Shown here: piece after piece, positions 36,142 through 45,700 of the stretch
How positions within the stretch are numbered: the stretch's first letter is position 1
How the letters are laid out: each line of letters opens with the position of its first letter
Source of the DNA: Nocardia abscessus NBRC 100374
GTDB taxonomy: Bacteria > Actinomycetota > Actinomycetes > Mycobacteriales > Mycobacteriaceae
DNA length: 64,000 nucleotides
Direction of reading: 5' to 3'
Assembly: GCF_000308455.1 (NCBI RefSeq)
Contig: NZ_BAFP01000274.1
Coordinates: forward strand, 310,001 to 374,000
Notes under the pieces: generated by a model
Database searches by the model: none
Told to the model about the DNA's origin: nothing
What the model saw: only the letters and a program-made list of their open reading frames with translations
Position numbers and translations under genes: made by a program

Positions 36142-36917
36142 CCGCCGTCACCGAACCCGGACCCGAGGTCGCCGCCGCGCCCGCGGCGGGCGAACCGGTC
36201 GCCGTCTCGATCACCGGCCTGCGCAAGTCGTTCGGGGACAAGACCGTACTCGACGGCGTCGACCTGACCATCCGGCGCGGCGAATTCGTCGTCCTGCTCG
36301 GCCCGAGCGGCACCGGCAAGACCACGCTGCTGCGCCTGCTCACCGGACTCGAAGTGCCGGACGCAGGGGAAGTGCTCGTCCCAGGCCGACGTACCACCGT
36401 GTATCAGGAGCCCCGGCTGATTCCCTCGAAGCGGGTACTGGCGAACGTCATTGTCGGGCAGCGCCGTTCCCGGCAGAACCGCGAAGCCGGGCTGCGGGCT
36501 CTGGCCGAAGTAAACCTCGACGGCAAAGCGCGGCAGTGGCCCGCCACGCTCTCCGGTGGTGAGGCGCAGCGCGCGGCGCTGGCGCGCGCTCTGGTGCGCG
36601 AACCCGAACTGCTGCTGCTCGACGAGCCGTTCGCGGCGCTGGACGCCCTGACCCGCCTGCAGATGCAGGATCTGGTCGGCGACCTGGTCGCCCGGCACCG
36701 TCCCGCGGTGCTCATGGTGACCCACGACGTCGACGAGGCGATCCGCCTGGCCGACCGCGTGCTGATCCTGGACCGCGGGCGTTTCGCCGTGGACGTCGAC
36801 ATCGACGTGGCTCGCCCGCGCGGCCGCGCCGACCCCGAAACCCTGCACTACCAATCCCTGTTCCTCGCCCAACTCGGCGTGGGTAGCCCCGCGCCCGCTC
36901 CAAGGAGTGCCTCATGA
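36138..36917 (+). CDS. ABC transporter ATP-binding protein (SsuB-like)
   Basis: 259 residues. Walker A 'GPSGTGKTT', Q-loop region 'TVYQEPRLIPSKRVLANVIVG', signature 'LSGGEAQRAALARAL', Walker B 'LLLLDEPFAALD' and H-loop 'VTHDVDEA' are all intact. Energises uptake with the permease upstream. Starts at ATG 36138 inside the permease stop and overlaps the next start by four bases. Confidence 0.94.
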   Translation: MTAVTEPGPEVAAAPAAGEPVAVSITGLRKSFGDKTVLDGVDLTIRRGEFVVLLGPSGTGKTTLLRLLTGLEVPDAGEVLVPGRRTTVYQEPRLIPSKRVLANVIVGQRRSRQNREAGLRALAEVNLDGKARQWPATLSGGEAQRAALARALVREPELLLLDEPFAALDALTRLQMQDLVGDLVARHRPAVLMVTHDVDEAIRLADRVLILDRGRFAVDVDIDVARPRGRADPETLHYQSLFLAQLGVGSPAPAPRSAS

Positions 36918-37939
36918 CCGACACCCTCTGGTACACCCGCTGCCCGGTCCCGACCGCGAGCGGGCTCGCGCACAGCCTCGGCTGGCTCGGCGACACCGCC
37001 ACGCGGGCCGGGCTGGAGTTCGGCGTCCTGCAGGACGCGGGGCCGGAGCTGGCGGGCCACCATTTCCTGCACGACCTGTCCGGGCTGATCCGCGAGGGCG
37101 GCAACGTTCCGGCCCTGGCCGCGCGGGCGCAGGGCTCGCCGACCCGCCTGATCGGGTTGACCTGGATCGATGAGGCGCAAGCCATCCTGGTCGGTCCGCA
37201 GTCCTCGGTCGGCGGCCCCGCCGAGCTGGCCGGTCTGCGCATCGGCGTCCCGGCGTGGGCGCAGGATGAGGCCCGCAGCTTCCCCCGCGCGATGGCCCTG
37301 CACGGCTTCGCGAACGCACTGCGGCTCGGTGGCCACACCCTCGCCGACGTGCGCGTGGTCGAGTTCGGTATCGAGCCGAACCCGCAGGTGCGCACGGAGA
37401 TTCAGGCGAACCGCCGGGCGGTCACCTGGGGCGTGGCGGAGTTGCTGCGCGGCGAGGTGGACGCCATCTACGTCAAGGGCGCCCGCGCCCAGGAAGTCGC
37501 CAAAGAGCACGGCCTGCGCGTCGCGGTGGATCTGGACGCCACCGACGCCAAGCGTCTCCGGGTCAACAACGGAACGCCGCGTCCGATCACCGTGCACGCC
37601 GATCTGCTCCAGTCACGGCCGGAGGTGGTGGTCGAGTTCCTCGCGCAGAGCTTGCGCGCGGCCGACTGGGCCGCGGGCGATCTGCAAGGGGTCCGGGACG
37701 TGCTCCAGCGGGAAACGCTGTCCGGGCCGGAGGGTGTCGTCGCCGCGTACGGCGAGAACTTCCACCGTGGCCTGCACCCCTCGCTGTCGGACGAGCGGAT
37801 CGAGCTGATCGGCGTGCAGAAGCAATTCCTCTACACGCACGGTTTCCTGGCCGCCGACTTCGACCTGGACTCCTGGGTCGCGCACGAGCCGCTGGCCAGG
37901 GCCAGGGAACTCGTCGAGTCCGGGAAGGTCCCCGCATGA
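36914..37939 (+). CDS. DszB-like sulfinate desulfinase
   Basis: 341 residues, no signal peptide, periplasmic-binding-protein fold. It starts 'DTLWYTRCPVPTAS', matching the 'DTLTYSNCPVPNA' of Rhodococcus DszB (2'-hydroxybiphenyl-2-sulfinate desulfinase). The DszB catalytic residues Cys27, His60 and Arg70 have counterparts here in Cys10, His50 and Arg60; the His-to-Arg spacing of ten and the 'R-x-GG-x-x-P' context are the same. DszB releases sulfite from an aryl sulfinate. Seen: motif conservation. Inferred: C-S cleavage of an unknown sulfinate made by the monooxygenases next to it. It overlaps both neighbours by ATGA, so it is translated with them. Confidence 0.82.
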   Translation: MTDTLWYTRCPVPTASGLAHSLGWLGDTATRAGLEFGVLQDAGPELAGHHFLHDLSGLIREGGNVPALAARAQGSPTRLIGLTWIDEAQAILVGPQSSVGGPAELAGLRIGVPAWAQDEARSFPRAMALHGFANALRLGGHTLADVRVVEFGIEPNPQVRTEIQANRRAVTWGVAELLRGEVDAIYVKGARAQEVAKEHGLRVAVDLDATDAKRLRVNNGTPRPITVHADLLQSRPEVVVEFLAQSLRAADWAAGDLQGVRDVLQRETLSGPEGVVAAYGENFHRGLHPSLSDERIELIGVQKQFLYTHGFLAADFDLDSWVAHEPLARARELVESGKVPA

Positions 37940-39036
37940 CGGAATTCCTGTGGCGCCTGCCTTCTCGCGGAGACGGCCGCCATGCCCGCCCTGAACAGCG
38001 CAACCGCGGTGGATTCGGCGGACCCGCGCCGCAGACGCCCGCGACGGACCTGCGACCGGGACGATTCGGTCCGTTCGACGACCTCGCCCAGATCATCGAT
38101 GCCGCCGAACTCGCCGGACTGGACGGGGTGCTCGCGCCCTACGATCCGGCGGGCGAGGAATCGTGGATCGTGGCGGGCGGCGCGCTGCGCGGCACCCGGT
38201 ACTCCCGGGTCGTCGTCGAATTCCAGCCCGCTTTCGGCACTCCGGTCTACGCCGCGAAGATCTCCGCCACTTTGCAGCGCCTTTCCGGCGGCCGCCTCGC
38301 CTGGCAGTTGGCCGTCGACACCGATCCCGCCGACGCGCGGGCCCGCGGTGATCGCGTCACCGGCGACGACCGCTTGGCCAGGGCCGCAGAGTTCCTCACC
38401 GTCGCCCGCGGCGTATGGAACGACGCTCCGGCGCCTTCGGCGGGATTCGCGGGCACCGGGTTCCACTACGCGGGCACGCATTACGACGTGATCGACGGCG
38501 GCTTCCGCGGCATCCTGTCCGGGCTGCCGTTCCCCACGGTCTACCTGACCGGTGCTTCCGACGCGGCGCTCGAGCTGTCGGCGGAGCACGGGGACGTGCA
38601 CGTCTTCACCGAGACCGCGGCGGGCGTCGGCACCGAGATCGCCGCCCTGCGCGAGCGCGCGACGGCGGCGGGGCGGACGGTGCGCGCCGGACTGGAGCTG
38701 CCGGTCATCGCGCGGGAGACCGAAGCCGAGGCGTGGGCGCGCGCCGAACGCCAGTGGCGCGAGGTGCACCCGGACGGCCCCGGGGCATGGGAGCACGATC
38801 TGGGCGACGGTCGCTGGGCGGGGTTCGGCGCTCTCGGATACGCCGCGAACATCGGACTCGTCGGCAGCTATACCCAAGTGGCGCACCATCTTTCGGCCTA
38901 CGTCGAGGCAGGCGTCGACAGCGTGGTGCTCTCGGGGCACCCGCACATCGAGGAACTGCACCGCGCGGGCGAGCACCTCTTGTTCCTCGCCGACCCGATC
39001 GGCCGCACCCTGACCGCTCAGGAGGCAACCGCATGA
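37936..39036 (+). CDS. FMNH2-dependent monooxygenase, SsuD/alkanesulfonate type (first of two)
   Basis: 366 residues. It opens with 'FLWRLPSRGDGRHA', comparable with the 'FWFLPTHGDGHY' of SsuD, and keeps the luciferase-like flavin sites ('VVEFQPAFGTPVYAAKISATL', 'LSGGRLAWQLAVDTDP') and the C-terminal 'GVDSVVLSGHPHIEELHRAGE', matching 'SFVLSGYPHLEEAYRVGE' of SsuD. Such enzymes cleave C-S bonds of sulfonates or oxidise sulfones with reduced FMN from a separate reductase. No reductase gene is in the operon. Starts by ATGA overlap. Confidence 0.88.
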   Translation: MTEFLWRLPSRGDGRHARPEQRNRGGFGGPAPQTPATDLRPGRFGPFDDLAQIIDAAELAGLDGVLAPYDPAGEESWIVAGGALRGTRYSRVVVEFQPAFGTPVYAAKISATLQRLSGGRLAWQLAVDTDPADARARGDRVTGDDRLARAAEFLTVARGVWNDAPAPSAGFAGTGFHYAGTHYDVIDGGFRGILSGLPFPTVYLTGASDAALELSAEHGDVHVFTETAAGVGTEIAALRERATAAGRTVRAGLELPVIARETEAEAWARAERQWREVHPDGPGAWEHDLGDGRWAGFGALGYAANIGLVGSYTQVAHHLSAYVEAGVDSVVLSGHPHIEELHRAGEHLLFLADPIGRTLTAQEATA

Positions 39037-40202
39037 CCATCGACATCTACTGGCGCATCGGGATGGAGGGCGACCACGCGTCGCTGCGCACGCCGCGCCG
39101 ATACAACCGCGGCCACGCCAACGGGTACGGACCGGGCAATATCGCGCCCGCCATCCGGGCCGGTGCACTCGACGGCTACGGCTACATCGACCACATGGCG
39201 GCGGTGGCGAAGGCCTCCGAATCGGCTGGTTTCCTCGGCGGCCTGCTGCCGTCGTTCCCGGTGACCGACGACCCGTGGGCGGTCGCCGCGGCGCTGGCCA
39301 GGGAGACCACCACCTACCGGTTCATGGTCGCCTTCCAGCCCGGCTTCCTGCACCCGGTGCAGGCGGCGCGTATGTCGGCGAGCTTGCAGCGCGCGACCGG
39401 CGGCCGGCTGGTCTACAACATCATCAGCGGCGGCGGCGGACCCGCCCAGTTGTGGTGGGGCGACAAGGTCTCGCACGACGATCGGTACGCGCGCACGAGC
39501 GAATTCCTCGACGTGTTGCGCGGCGTGTGGGACGGCCATCCCTACGACCACGACGGCCGGTTCTTCCGGACCGAGGGCGCCGCGCTCGCACCGGGCATCG
39601 CCGGGCAGCCGTTCCCCGAGGTGTACTTCTCGGGGTCCTCGGCCGCCGCGGTGCAGGCCGCGGGCAGGCACGCCGACTACTACCTGTCCTGGCTGGAGCC
39701 CTTCGGCGACCTGCGCGCCAAGTTCGACGGCGTGCGCGCGCATGCCGAAACAATTGGCCGCACACCGAAATTCGCTGTCCGCATCGACGTACTGGCCAGG
39801 CACACCGAGGAGGCGGCCTGGGCGGAGATCGAGAAGGGCTGGGCCTTCGTCGACCGCGGCGCGGCCGAGCGCGCCGCCAAGGGCGATTCGGTCGGCGCCG
39901 CCCGCATCCAGGGCTGGGTGCCCGAGACCATCACCGGATATCGCGACCTGGAAGTACAGCCCAACGTCTGGTGCGGGTTCAGCCTGATCCGCGGCGGCCC
40001 GGCGTTCGGCCTGGTGGGCAGCTACGAGCAGGTCGCGCAGCGGCTCGACGAACTGATCGACCTCGGCGTCGACGCGTTCATCCTCGCGGGCAATCCGCAT
40101 CTGGAGGAGGCCTACCGCGTCGGCGAAGAGGTGCTTCCCCTGCTCGGCCGATCCCGGCTCACCGCGTCCGCCGCCGCGGCATCCCTCACCCCCGCTCGAT
40201 GA
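39033..40202 (+). CDS. FMNH2-dependent monooxygenase, SsuD-like (second of two)
   Basis: 389 residues from ATG 39033 (AGGAGG upstream, ATGA overlap). SsuD-family features: 'ATGGRLVYNIISGGGGPAQLWWGD', 'VYFSGSSAAAVQAAGRHADYYLSW' and the C-terminal 'DAFILAGNPHLEEAYRVGEEVLP'. It is more like SsuD than the first copy and about 20 residues longer. The two monooxygenases probably act in sequence or on different substrates. Product would be sulfite plus an aldehyde for sulfonates, or a sulfinate for the desulfinase. Confidence 0.9.
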   Translation: MTIDIYWRIGMEGDHASLRTPRRYNRGHANGYGPGNIAPAIRAGALDGYGYIDHMAAVAKASESAGFLGGLLPSFPVTDDPWAVAAALARETTTYRFMVAFQPGFLHPVQAARMSASLQRATGGRLVYNIISGGGGPAQLWWGDKVSHDDRYARTSEFLDVLRGVWDGHPYDHDGRFFRTEGAALAPGIAGQPFPEVYFSGSSAAAVQAAGRHADYYLSWLEPFGDLRAKFDGVRAHAETIGRTPKFAVRIDVLARHTEEAAWAEIEKGWAFVDRGAAERAAKGDSVGAARIQGWVPETITGYRDLEVQPNVWCGFSLIRGGPAFGLVGSYEQVAQRLDELIDLGVDAFILAGNPHLEEAYRVGEEVLPLLGRSRLTASAAAASLTPAR

Positions 40203-40215
40203 TTCAGGAGAGATC

Positions 40216-40923
40216 ATGACCACCACCGAGACCCGGTTGCCGGAGTCCGTCACCGCTTTCGTCGCCGCCGCGACCCGCGACGCCGAGAAGGCATTCCGAG
40301 TGTTCCGGGAGACCGGCACCGTATCCGGCAACGGCACCGTCAACTTCGTGGAACGGGTGCCGGGCGAGGAGATCGCCGTCGCACTGAACGAACCGGGGCC
40401 CTGGGCCGAGGACCGGACCCTCGCGCCGGTGGTCGCCACCTTCGACGGGGAGGTGCTGTCCGGATCGGGCGCCGCCGGATTCGTCACCGGCTACGCGAAG
40501 GTGTTCCGCGCGCATCGGGAGATCACCTCCGTGGTGCACATCCACACGCCGTGGCTGGGCGGGTGGGCGCAGACCCACCGCACGCTGCCGATCCGCTACG
40601 CGGCCTCGCAGCGTCTCACCCTCTCCAGGGCCATCCCACCGCACATCGACCGCAGCATCGGCGCGGGCGATTTCATCCTGTCCAAGCTGGTCGACGATCC
40701 GGACCTGGTCGCCATCTTCGAGGCCAACGGCGGAGCCAATGTGATCGGCCGCTCGGGGCTGCTGGAGCTGGCGAAGTTCGTCGTGCTGCTCGAAGAGGGC
40801 GCGCAATACCAGGCCATCGCCGAAACCCTGGGCGGCTCGGTCGAATTCGATCCTTCCAACCTCGCGGTGCAGTGGAGCCGCAGCGGACTCGCCGACGAGG
40901 CCCGTCGCCGCGGCCTGATCTGA
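40216..40923 (+). CDS. Class II aldolase/adducin-family protein
   Basis: 235 residues. The zinc site is visible in 'VVHIHTPWLGGW' and 'SIGAGDFILSKLVDDPDLVAIF' follows. Family members cleave or isomerise phosphorylated sugars, or decarboxylate. In an organosulfur operon it may act on the carbon product left after desulfonation, or on a carbonyl released by the monooxygenase; that is inference. ATG 40216 lies 13 bases after the monooxygenase stop with AGGAGAG upstream. Confidence 0.85.
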   Translation: MTTTETRLPESVTAFVAAATRDAEKAFRVFRETGTVSGNGTVNFVERVPGEEIAVALNEPGPWAEDRTLAPVVATFDGEVLSGSGAAGFVTGYAKVFRAHREITSVVHIHTPWLGGWAQTHRTLPIRYAASQRLTLSRAIPPHIDRSIGAGDFILSKLVDDPDLVAIFEANGGANVIGRSGLLELAKFVVLLEEGAQYQAIAETLGGSVEFDPSNLAVQWSRSGLADEARRRGLI

Positions 40924-40954
40924 CCGGCAGTTGTAGCGAAATCGAGGAGCGATC

Positions 40955-41896
40955 ATGACCATTCGTGTCGGCTATTTCCCGCACAACAACTCCCTGTTCG
41001 TCCTGCGTCACCGCGGCATCTTGGAAAACCTGCTGCCCGACGTGGAATGGGTCGACCTGCGCGACCTGCCGCGCCCGGCGCCGGTCGACCCGAGGACGGA
41101 ACTGCCGTCGTTGCATTCCGATCACCTGTTCACCGGCGGCTACGACTTCATCGGCACCGGCTTCACACCTCCGCTGACGGCGCTGGCCAACGGCCGCGAC
41201 ATCGTCTACGTCGGCATCTCCGGACCACGAGTGGAGAACGGCCGCCTGGTCACCAAGGCCGATTCCGGCATCGAGACGGTGCTGGATCTGAAGGGCAAGC
41301 GCGTCGGCATCGCCCACGGTTCCTGGCAGACCACACTCGCGTTGCTCGCGCTGGACCGCGCGGGCCTGGCGTGGAAGGACATCGAGCCGGTGGACACCGA
41401 CGTGCACGACGGCGGCGCCGCGCTGCTGCGTGGCGACCTGGACGCCTGGGTGGGCGCGTATCCGGGTCTTGCCTCGATCGAGGCGGCCGCCGAGCTGCGG
41501 ACCCTCGTGGACACCGAATCCCTGTTCAGTCATCCCTCGCTGTGGTTCACCCGTCGTGACTTCGCCGAGGGCAACCGGGCGGCGCTGACGGCGATCGTCA
41601 CCGCGTTGCGACAGTCGGACGCGTGGATCAAGGAGAACCCGCGCGCGGCCGCCCAGTACTTCGTGGACGACGTGGCCGCCCGCGGCGGAACCGCGAGCCT
41701 GGACGCGTGGGAAGCCGCCCTGCGCGGCAGGCCCTTCGGGGTCGGACCCGTTTCGGAGGAATTCCTGGACGAACAGCAGCACGCGGCGGACCTGCTGGCC
41801 GCCAATGGCCTGTTGCCGGGAACGGTGCGCGTCCGGGACGCGGTCCTGCCGTGGATCGGCGAGACGGTGACCGCCGAATCGGGTGTAACGGTCTGA
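40955..41896 (+). CDS. Cytosolic periplasmic-binding-fold protein, SsuA/DszB-like, no signal peptide
   Basis: 313 residues. The fold is that of NMT1/SsuA proteins ('LTALANGRDIVYVGISG', 'VLDLKGKRVGIAHGSWQTTL', 'LLRGDLDAWVGAYPGLASI') but it starts directly with 'MTIRVGYFPHNNSLF', so it should stay in the cytosol. It has no cysteine, so it cannot be a DszB-type desulfinase by the known mechanism. Possible roles are a substrate chaperone, a non-cysteine lyase or a binding protein exported by a partner. Last gene of the operon; a 19-bp hairpin follows. Confidence 0.8.
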   Translation: MTIRVGYFPHNNSLFVLRHRGILENLLPDVEWVDLRDLPRPAPVDPRTELPSLHSDHLFTGGYDFIGTGFTPPLTALANGRDIVYVGISGPRVENGRLVTKADSGIETVLDLKGKRVGIAHGSWQTTLALLALDRAGLAWKDIEPVDTDVHDGGAALLRGDLDAWVGAYPGLASIEAAAELRTLVDTESLFSHPSLWFTRRDFAEGNRAALTAIVTALRQSDAWIKENPRAAAQYFVDDVAARGGTASLDAWEAALRGRPFGVGPVSEEFLDEQQHAADLLAANGLLPGTVRVRDAVLPWIGETVTAESGVTV

Positions 41897-41905
41897 TCAG
41901 AAAAA

Positions 41906-41946
41906 GCGACGGGCCGGGGTGTCGCAGCGACGCCCCGGCCCGTCGC
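41906..41946 (+). terminator. Very long terminator hairpin of the organosulfur operon
   Basis: A 19-bp stem from GCGACGGGCCGGGG to CCCCGGCCCGTCGC with one G-U pair and a 3-nt loop (CAG), starting ten bases after the last stop codon. Confidence 0.92.
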
Positions 41947-41963
41947 GCGTATTCGACGAATGG

Positions 41964-42119
41964 TCAGCGCGGCGAAATGTCCGGCCGCCCGCCGTGTTTT
42001 TCGGTGGAGCGCAGCTCGAACCAATACGCTGCGACAACTGTGGCGTAACCGGCCACGACGGCCGTCGCCGTGACGATCAATAGAGTGATGAGCAGTGGAA
42101 TCAAGAAAGCGGTGTGCAT
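41964..42119 (-). CDS. Short single-pass membrane protein
   Basis: 51 residues, too short for most gene callers. It begins MHTAFLIPLLITLL, has one long hydrophobic helix (about 3-34) and a polar tail ending 'KHGGRPDISPR'. ATG 42119 is preceded by GGGAGGG at a normal distance. The codon use fits a real gene. Function unknown. It converges on the organosulfur operon terminator. Confidence 0.65.
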   Translation of the reverse strand: MHTAFLIPLLITLLIVTATAVVAGYATVVAAYWFELRSTEKHGGRPDISPR

Positions 42120-42382
42120 TGTGCCCTCCCGGTCACGGTGATCTCAGCGGAAGGTTCGGCGCCGCACTGCACCGACTTGATGTCAGCCCCTGCACTAAGT
42201 GAAATCGTAGAGGTCGCAGCCTCACCTGGCACGGTTGGGGGCTGTGAGTTGAATCATGCGCGCCGCGGTGTGTCGCCGGGAATGCACCTGCTCCATGCGG
42301 TCTAATCGATCTTGTCACGCGTTTGAAAGCAGGCTCGAATCTGTCTCCACCGTCATCTCGGCATGCGAAAAGGAGCCCGAAC

Positions 42383-42670
42383 GTGAGCATGATTCTCGCC
42401 GCGCTGCACGACACTTTGATCGCGCAGCAGTTCGAAAATCCGACCGCGGAAGAGCCGCCGCTCGCGGACAAACTGATGCAGATGGGCCGCTACTTCACCT
42501 GGCTGGTTCAGCTGTCCGGGATCACGGCGATCACCTACGGCGGTGGCAGGTTCGCGTGGGAGAAATGGAACGGCGGCACGCTGCAGTCACCGAAGATGGT
42601 CGCCAGCGCGATGGCGGGCGGCGCGGTGGCGACGAGCGCCGGCACCATCATGAACGCGATCATCGGCTGA
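42383..42670 (+). CDS. Small two-helix membrane protein, unknown
   Basis: 95 residues from GTG 42383, placed by AAGGAG seven bases upstream. A soluble acidic start (to about 30) precedes hydrophobic regions 'YFTWLVQLSGITAITYGGG' and 'MVASAMAGGAVATSAGTIM'. The two-helix pattern resembles pilin-like or holin-like proteins in layout only; no family is recognised. A 13-bp terminator follows. It stands alone between the organosulfur operon and the AfsR-like gene. Confidence 0.72.
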   Translation: MSMILAALHDTLIAQQFENPTAEEPPLADKLMQMGRYFTWLVQLSGITAITYGGGRFAWEKWNGGTLQSPKMVASAMAGGAVATSAGTIMNAIIG

Positions 42671-42693
42671 CGCGCGGCCCGGACTCGTGCCGC

Positions 42694-42723
42694 ACCGGCC
42701 CGACGGTTCTCCGTCGGGCCGGT
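42694..42723 (+). terminator. Terminator of the small membrane-protein gene
   Basis: Perfect 13-bp stem ACCGGCCCGACGG / CCGTCGGGCCGGT with a TTCT loop, 24 bases after the stop. Confidence 0.88.
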
Positions 42724-42750
42724 TCTCGGATTCCATAGGCGGTCACGACT

Positions 42751-45700
42751 TCACCGTGCGGCGGGCGCGGCCTCCGGGGCGGTGTGGCTGCCCGCCGGTG
42801 CGAGGCCGGGCATTTCGAGCACGGCGCAGGCGGCCAGGTCGCGGGCCTCGACTGGCGTCAACCGAGTTCCTGCGGTGTGGCTTTCGGCGAAAGAGCGCTC
42901 GCCGAGCGCCGTTCTGGCGAGGTTCGCCGGACGGTCGATGTCGGGGCGTTCGGCGGGCAGCAGCGCGATGCCGTTGACCTCGCGCACGGCGGCCGCGGCG
43001 CCCAGCAGGCGGGCGGCGGTGTCCGGCTCGCCCATTCCGGCCAGCACCGAGGCGAGTGCGGCCAGGGCGAAGGCGGTGTCGCGCGGCGCGCCGATACGCT
43101 GGGCGCCGTCGAACGCGTTCAGGTACAGGGCGAACGCGGCGGCGAAATCGTCGCGTCGTTCATGGATGTAGCCCAGCTCCACTTGGAGCATCGGCAGGAA
43201 CAGCGGAGTCTCCGCACCCTCGGCGAGGGGGAGTGCGAGCAGTTCGCGCAGGATCTGCTCGGCGATCTCGAACCGGCCGTCGCGCCGCGCGGTGAACGCG
43301 AGCACGACAGCGGCGAACAACCGGCCCGGTTCATATCCGTGCTCGGCCGCGATCCGCTGCGCCTGTTCACCGAGCGCGCGGGCCCGATCGAAGTCGGTGT
43401 TCTGCATGGCGATCCAGCCCATCCAGGACAGATGGGTGCACGCCTGCCCCCATAGCTCGAGCTCCTGCGCCAGGCCGAGTGCCTCGGCGTGTATGTCGGC
43501 GGCGGCGGCCAGTTCACCGGTGAGTTCGGCCAGCCCGCCCAGCCATTCCGCGGCCTGGAGCCTGCCCCAGCGGTCGTCGAGTTCGGCGAACAACCGTGCG
43601 GCCGTGCGCGCGTGCCGCTCCAGCGCTGCCAGGTCCACGCGATTGTGGGCGGCCTTGGCCAGCGCCACGTGTCCCGCGGCGACACCCCAGCGGTCGCCGA
43701 GTTCTTCGAAGACCGGAAGTGCCTTGCACAGCATGGATTCCGACTCGGTGACGTCCCCGGACTCCAGCGCGGACGATCCGAGGAAGAGCTCCGCGCGGGC
43801 CCGCCCCGCCGGATCGTCGACCGTGTCGTACAGCGCGAACACCGCGGCCCGCTCGGCCGCCCCGGCACCGAACTCGCCTTGCTGGAACGCGAATCCGACG
43901 CTCCACGCCAGGGCTCGGGCGCGGTGCGGCGGCGAACCGCCGAGCGCCAGCGCCGCGTCCAGCCAGCGGCGGGCCTCGCTCAGCCGGCCGCGCAACTGCC
44001 AGTACCACGCGAGCGCGTTCACCAACCGCAGCGCTCGGTCGGCCTCGCCCGCGCGGATGAAGCCGTCCAGCGCCGCGCGCAGATTGGCCGTCTCCTCGTC
44101 GAGCCACCGCAGCCAGCGTCGTTGGTCGGCGCCGTAGAGCTCGGGCTCGGCGCGCTCGGCCAGCCGCAGGTGGTACCGGTGGTGAGCCAGGTGCGCCGCG
44201 TCGAACTCGCCTGCGTCGGCCAGCCGGTCGAGACCGAACGCGGCCACCGATTCCAGCAAGCGGTAGCGCCGCCCGGCCGTATGTACCAGCGAGCGGTCGA
44301 CCAGCCTTGCGATGACGTCGGCGACGACCGATTCGTCCACCGGGGTCGCGCCCTCGCCGGAGCACACCGCCTCCGCGGCCGCGAGGGTGCATCCGCCCGT
44401 ATGCACCGCGAGCCTGCGCAGCACCGCCTGCTCGGTCGCGTCGAGCAGGCCCCAGCTCCAGTCGATCATCGCCGCCAGCGTCTGCTGCCGCGGCGGCACG
44501 CCGCGGTGCCCGGTGGCCAGCAGCTTGAACCGGTTGTCGAGCCGGGCGACGATCTCGTGCACGCCCAGCGCGCGCACACGGGTGGCGGCCAGTTCCAGCG
44601 CGAGCGGGATGCCGTCGAGCCTGCGGCACAGGGTGGCCACCGGCGCCGCGGTGTCGGCGTCGAGCACGAAATCGCGGGCGCCCGCCCGTGCTCGCGTCAC
44701 GAACAGGCGCACCGCGCCCGTGCGGGCGATCTCGTCGAGCGCCGCGTCCCGGGCGGGCACCTCGAGCGGTTCCAGCGCGACGATGTCCTCACCGGGCAGC
44801 CGGAGCGGTTCGCGGCTGGTGGCCAGGATGTGCAGTCCCGGTGCCGCGCCGAGCAGCGATTCGGCGAGTTCGGCGGCTCGATCCACCACGTGCTCGCAGT
44901 TGTCCAGCACCAACAGCAGTTCCTGGTCGGACAATGCGTCGCACAACAGCCCGGTGATGTCGGCGCCGTCGGCGGCGCGGATGCCGAGCACACCGGCCAC
45001 GGCATCGGCGAGGAACGACGTGCCGTCGGTCGAGGTCGGTTGCAGCGCGGCCAGTTCGACCAGCCAGCTACCGTGGGCGAACCGCTCGGTCAGCGCCGCC
45101 GCGGCGGCGAGCGACAAACGCGTCTTGCCCACCCCACCCGGTCCGGTCAGCGTGACCAGCCGGGCGGTGGCGACGGTGTCGCACAACTGCGCGAGGTCGG
45201 TATCGCGACCGATCAGCTCGGTGCGCTGCGCCGGGACGTTCGAGGTGCGCCGCCGGGTGACCGCGGTTTCCGGTGGCGGCGCGGCAAGCGGCAGATCCTG
45301 CTCGAGGATCGCGCGGTGCAGCGCGACCAGCTCCGGGCCCGGGTCGATGCCGAGTTCGTCGTCGAGGCGCCTGCGCAGATCCTCGTAACCGACCAGCGCC
45401 TCGGCCTGCCTTCCCGCGCCGTACAGTGCGCGCAGGTGGGCGGCGCGCAGCCGCTCGCGCAGCGGATGGGCTGCCACGAACGCCGTGAGTTCCCCCGCGA
45501 CCTCCCGGTATTCGCCCAGTGACAACCGAGCCTCGGCCAGCTCCTCGACCGCCACCAGACGCTGCTCCTCGAGCTGTGCGATGGCGGGTTGCGCGAAGGG
45601 AGCATCGCGGAAATCGGCGAACGCGGGGCCACGCCAGACAGCGACCGCCTCCGTGAGGGCCCGGACCCGCTCGGCCGGCTCGGTGGCGGCGCGCGCGGAC

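Noticed and set aside
39018..40487. A 489-residue minus-strand open frame
   Set aside because: Antisense to the second monooxygenase and the aldolase-like gene, which have clear family motifs.
43489..45522. A 677-residue plus-strand open frame
   Set aside because: Shadow of the AfsR-like regulator in high-GC DNA; composition is Arg/Gln-rich with no domain.
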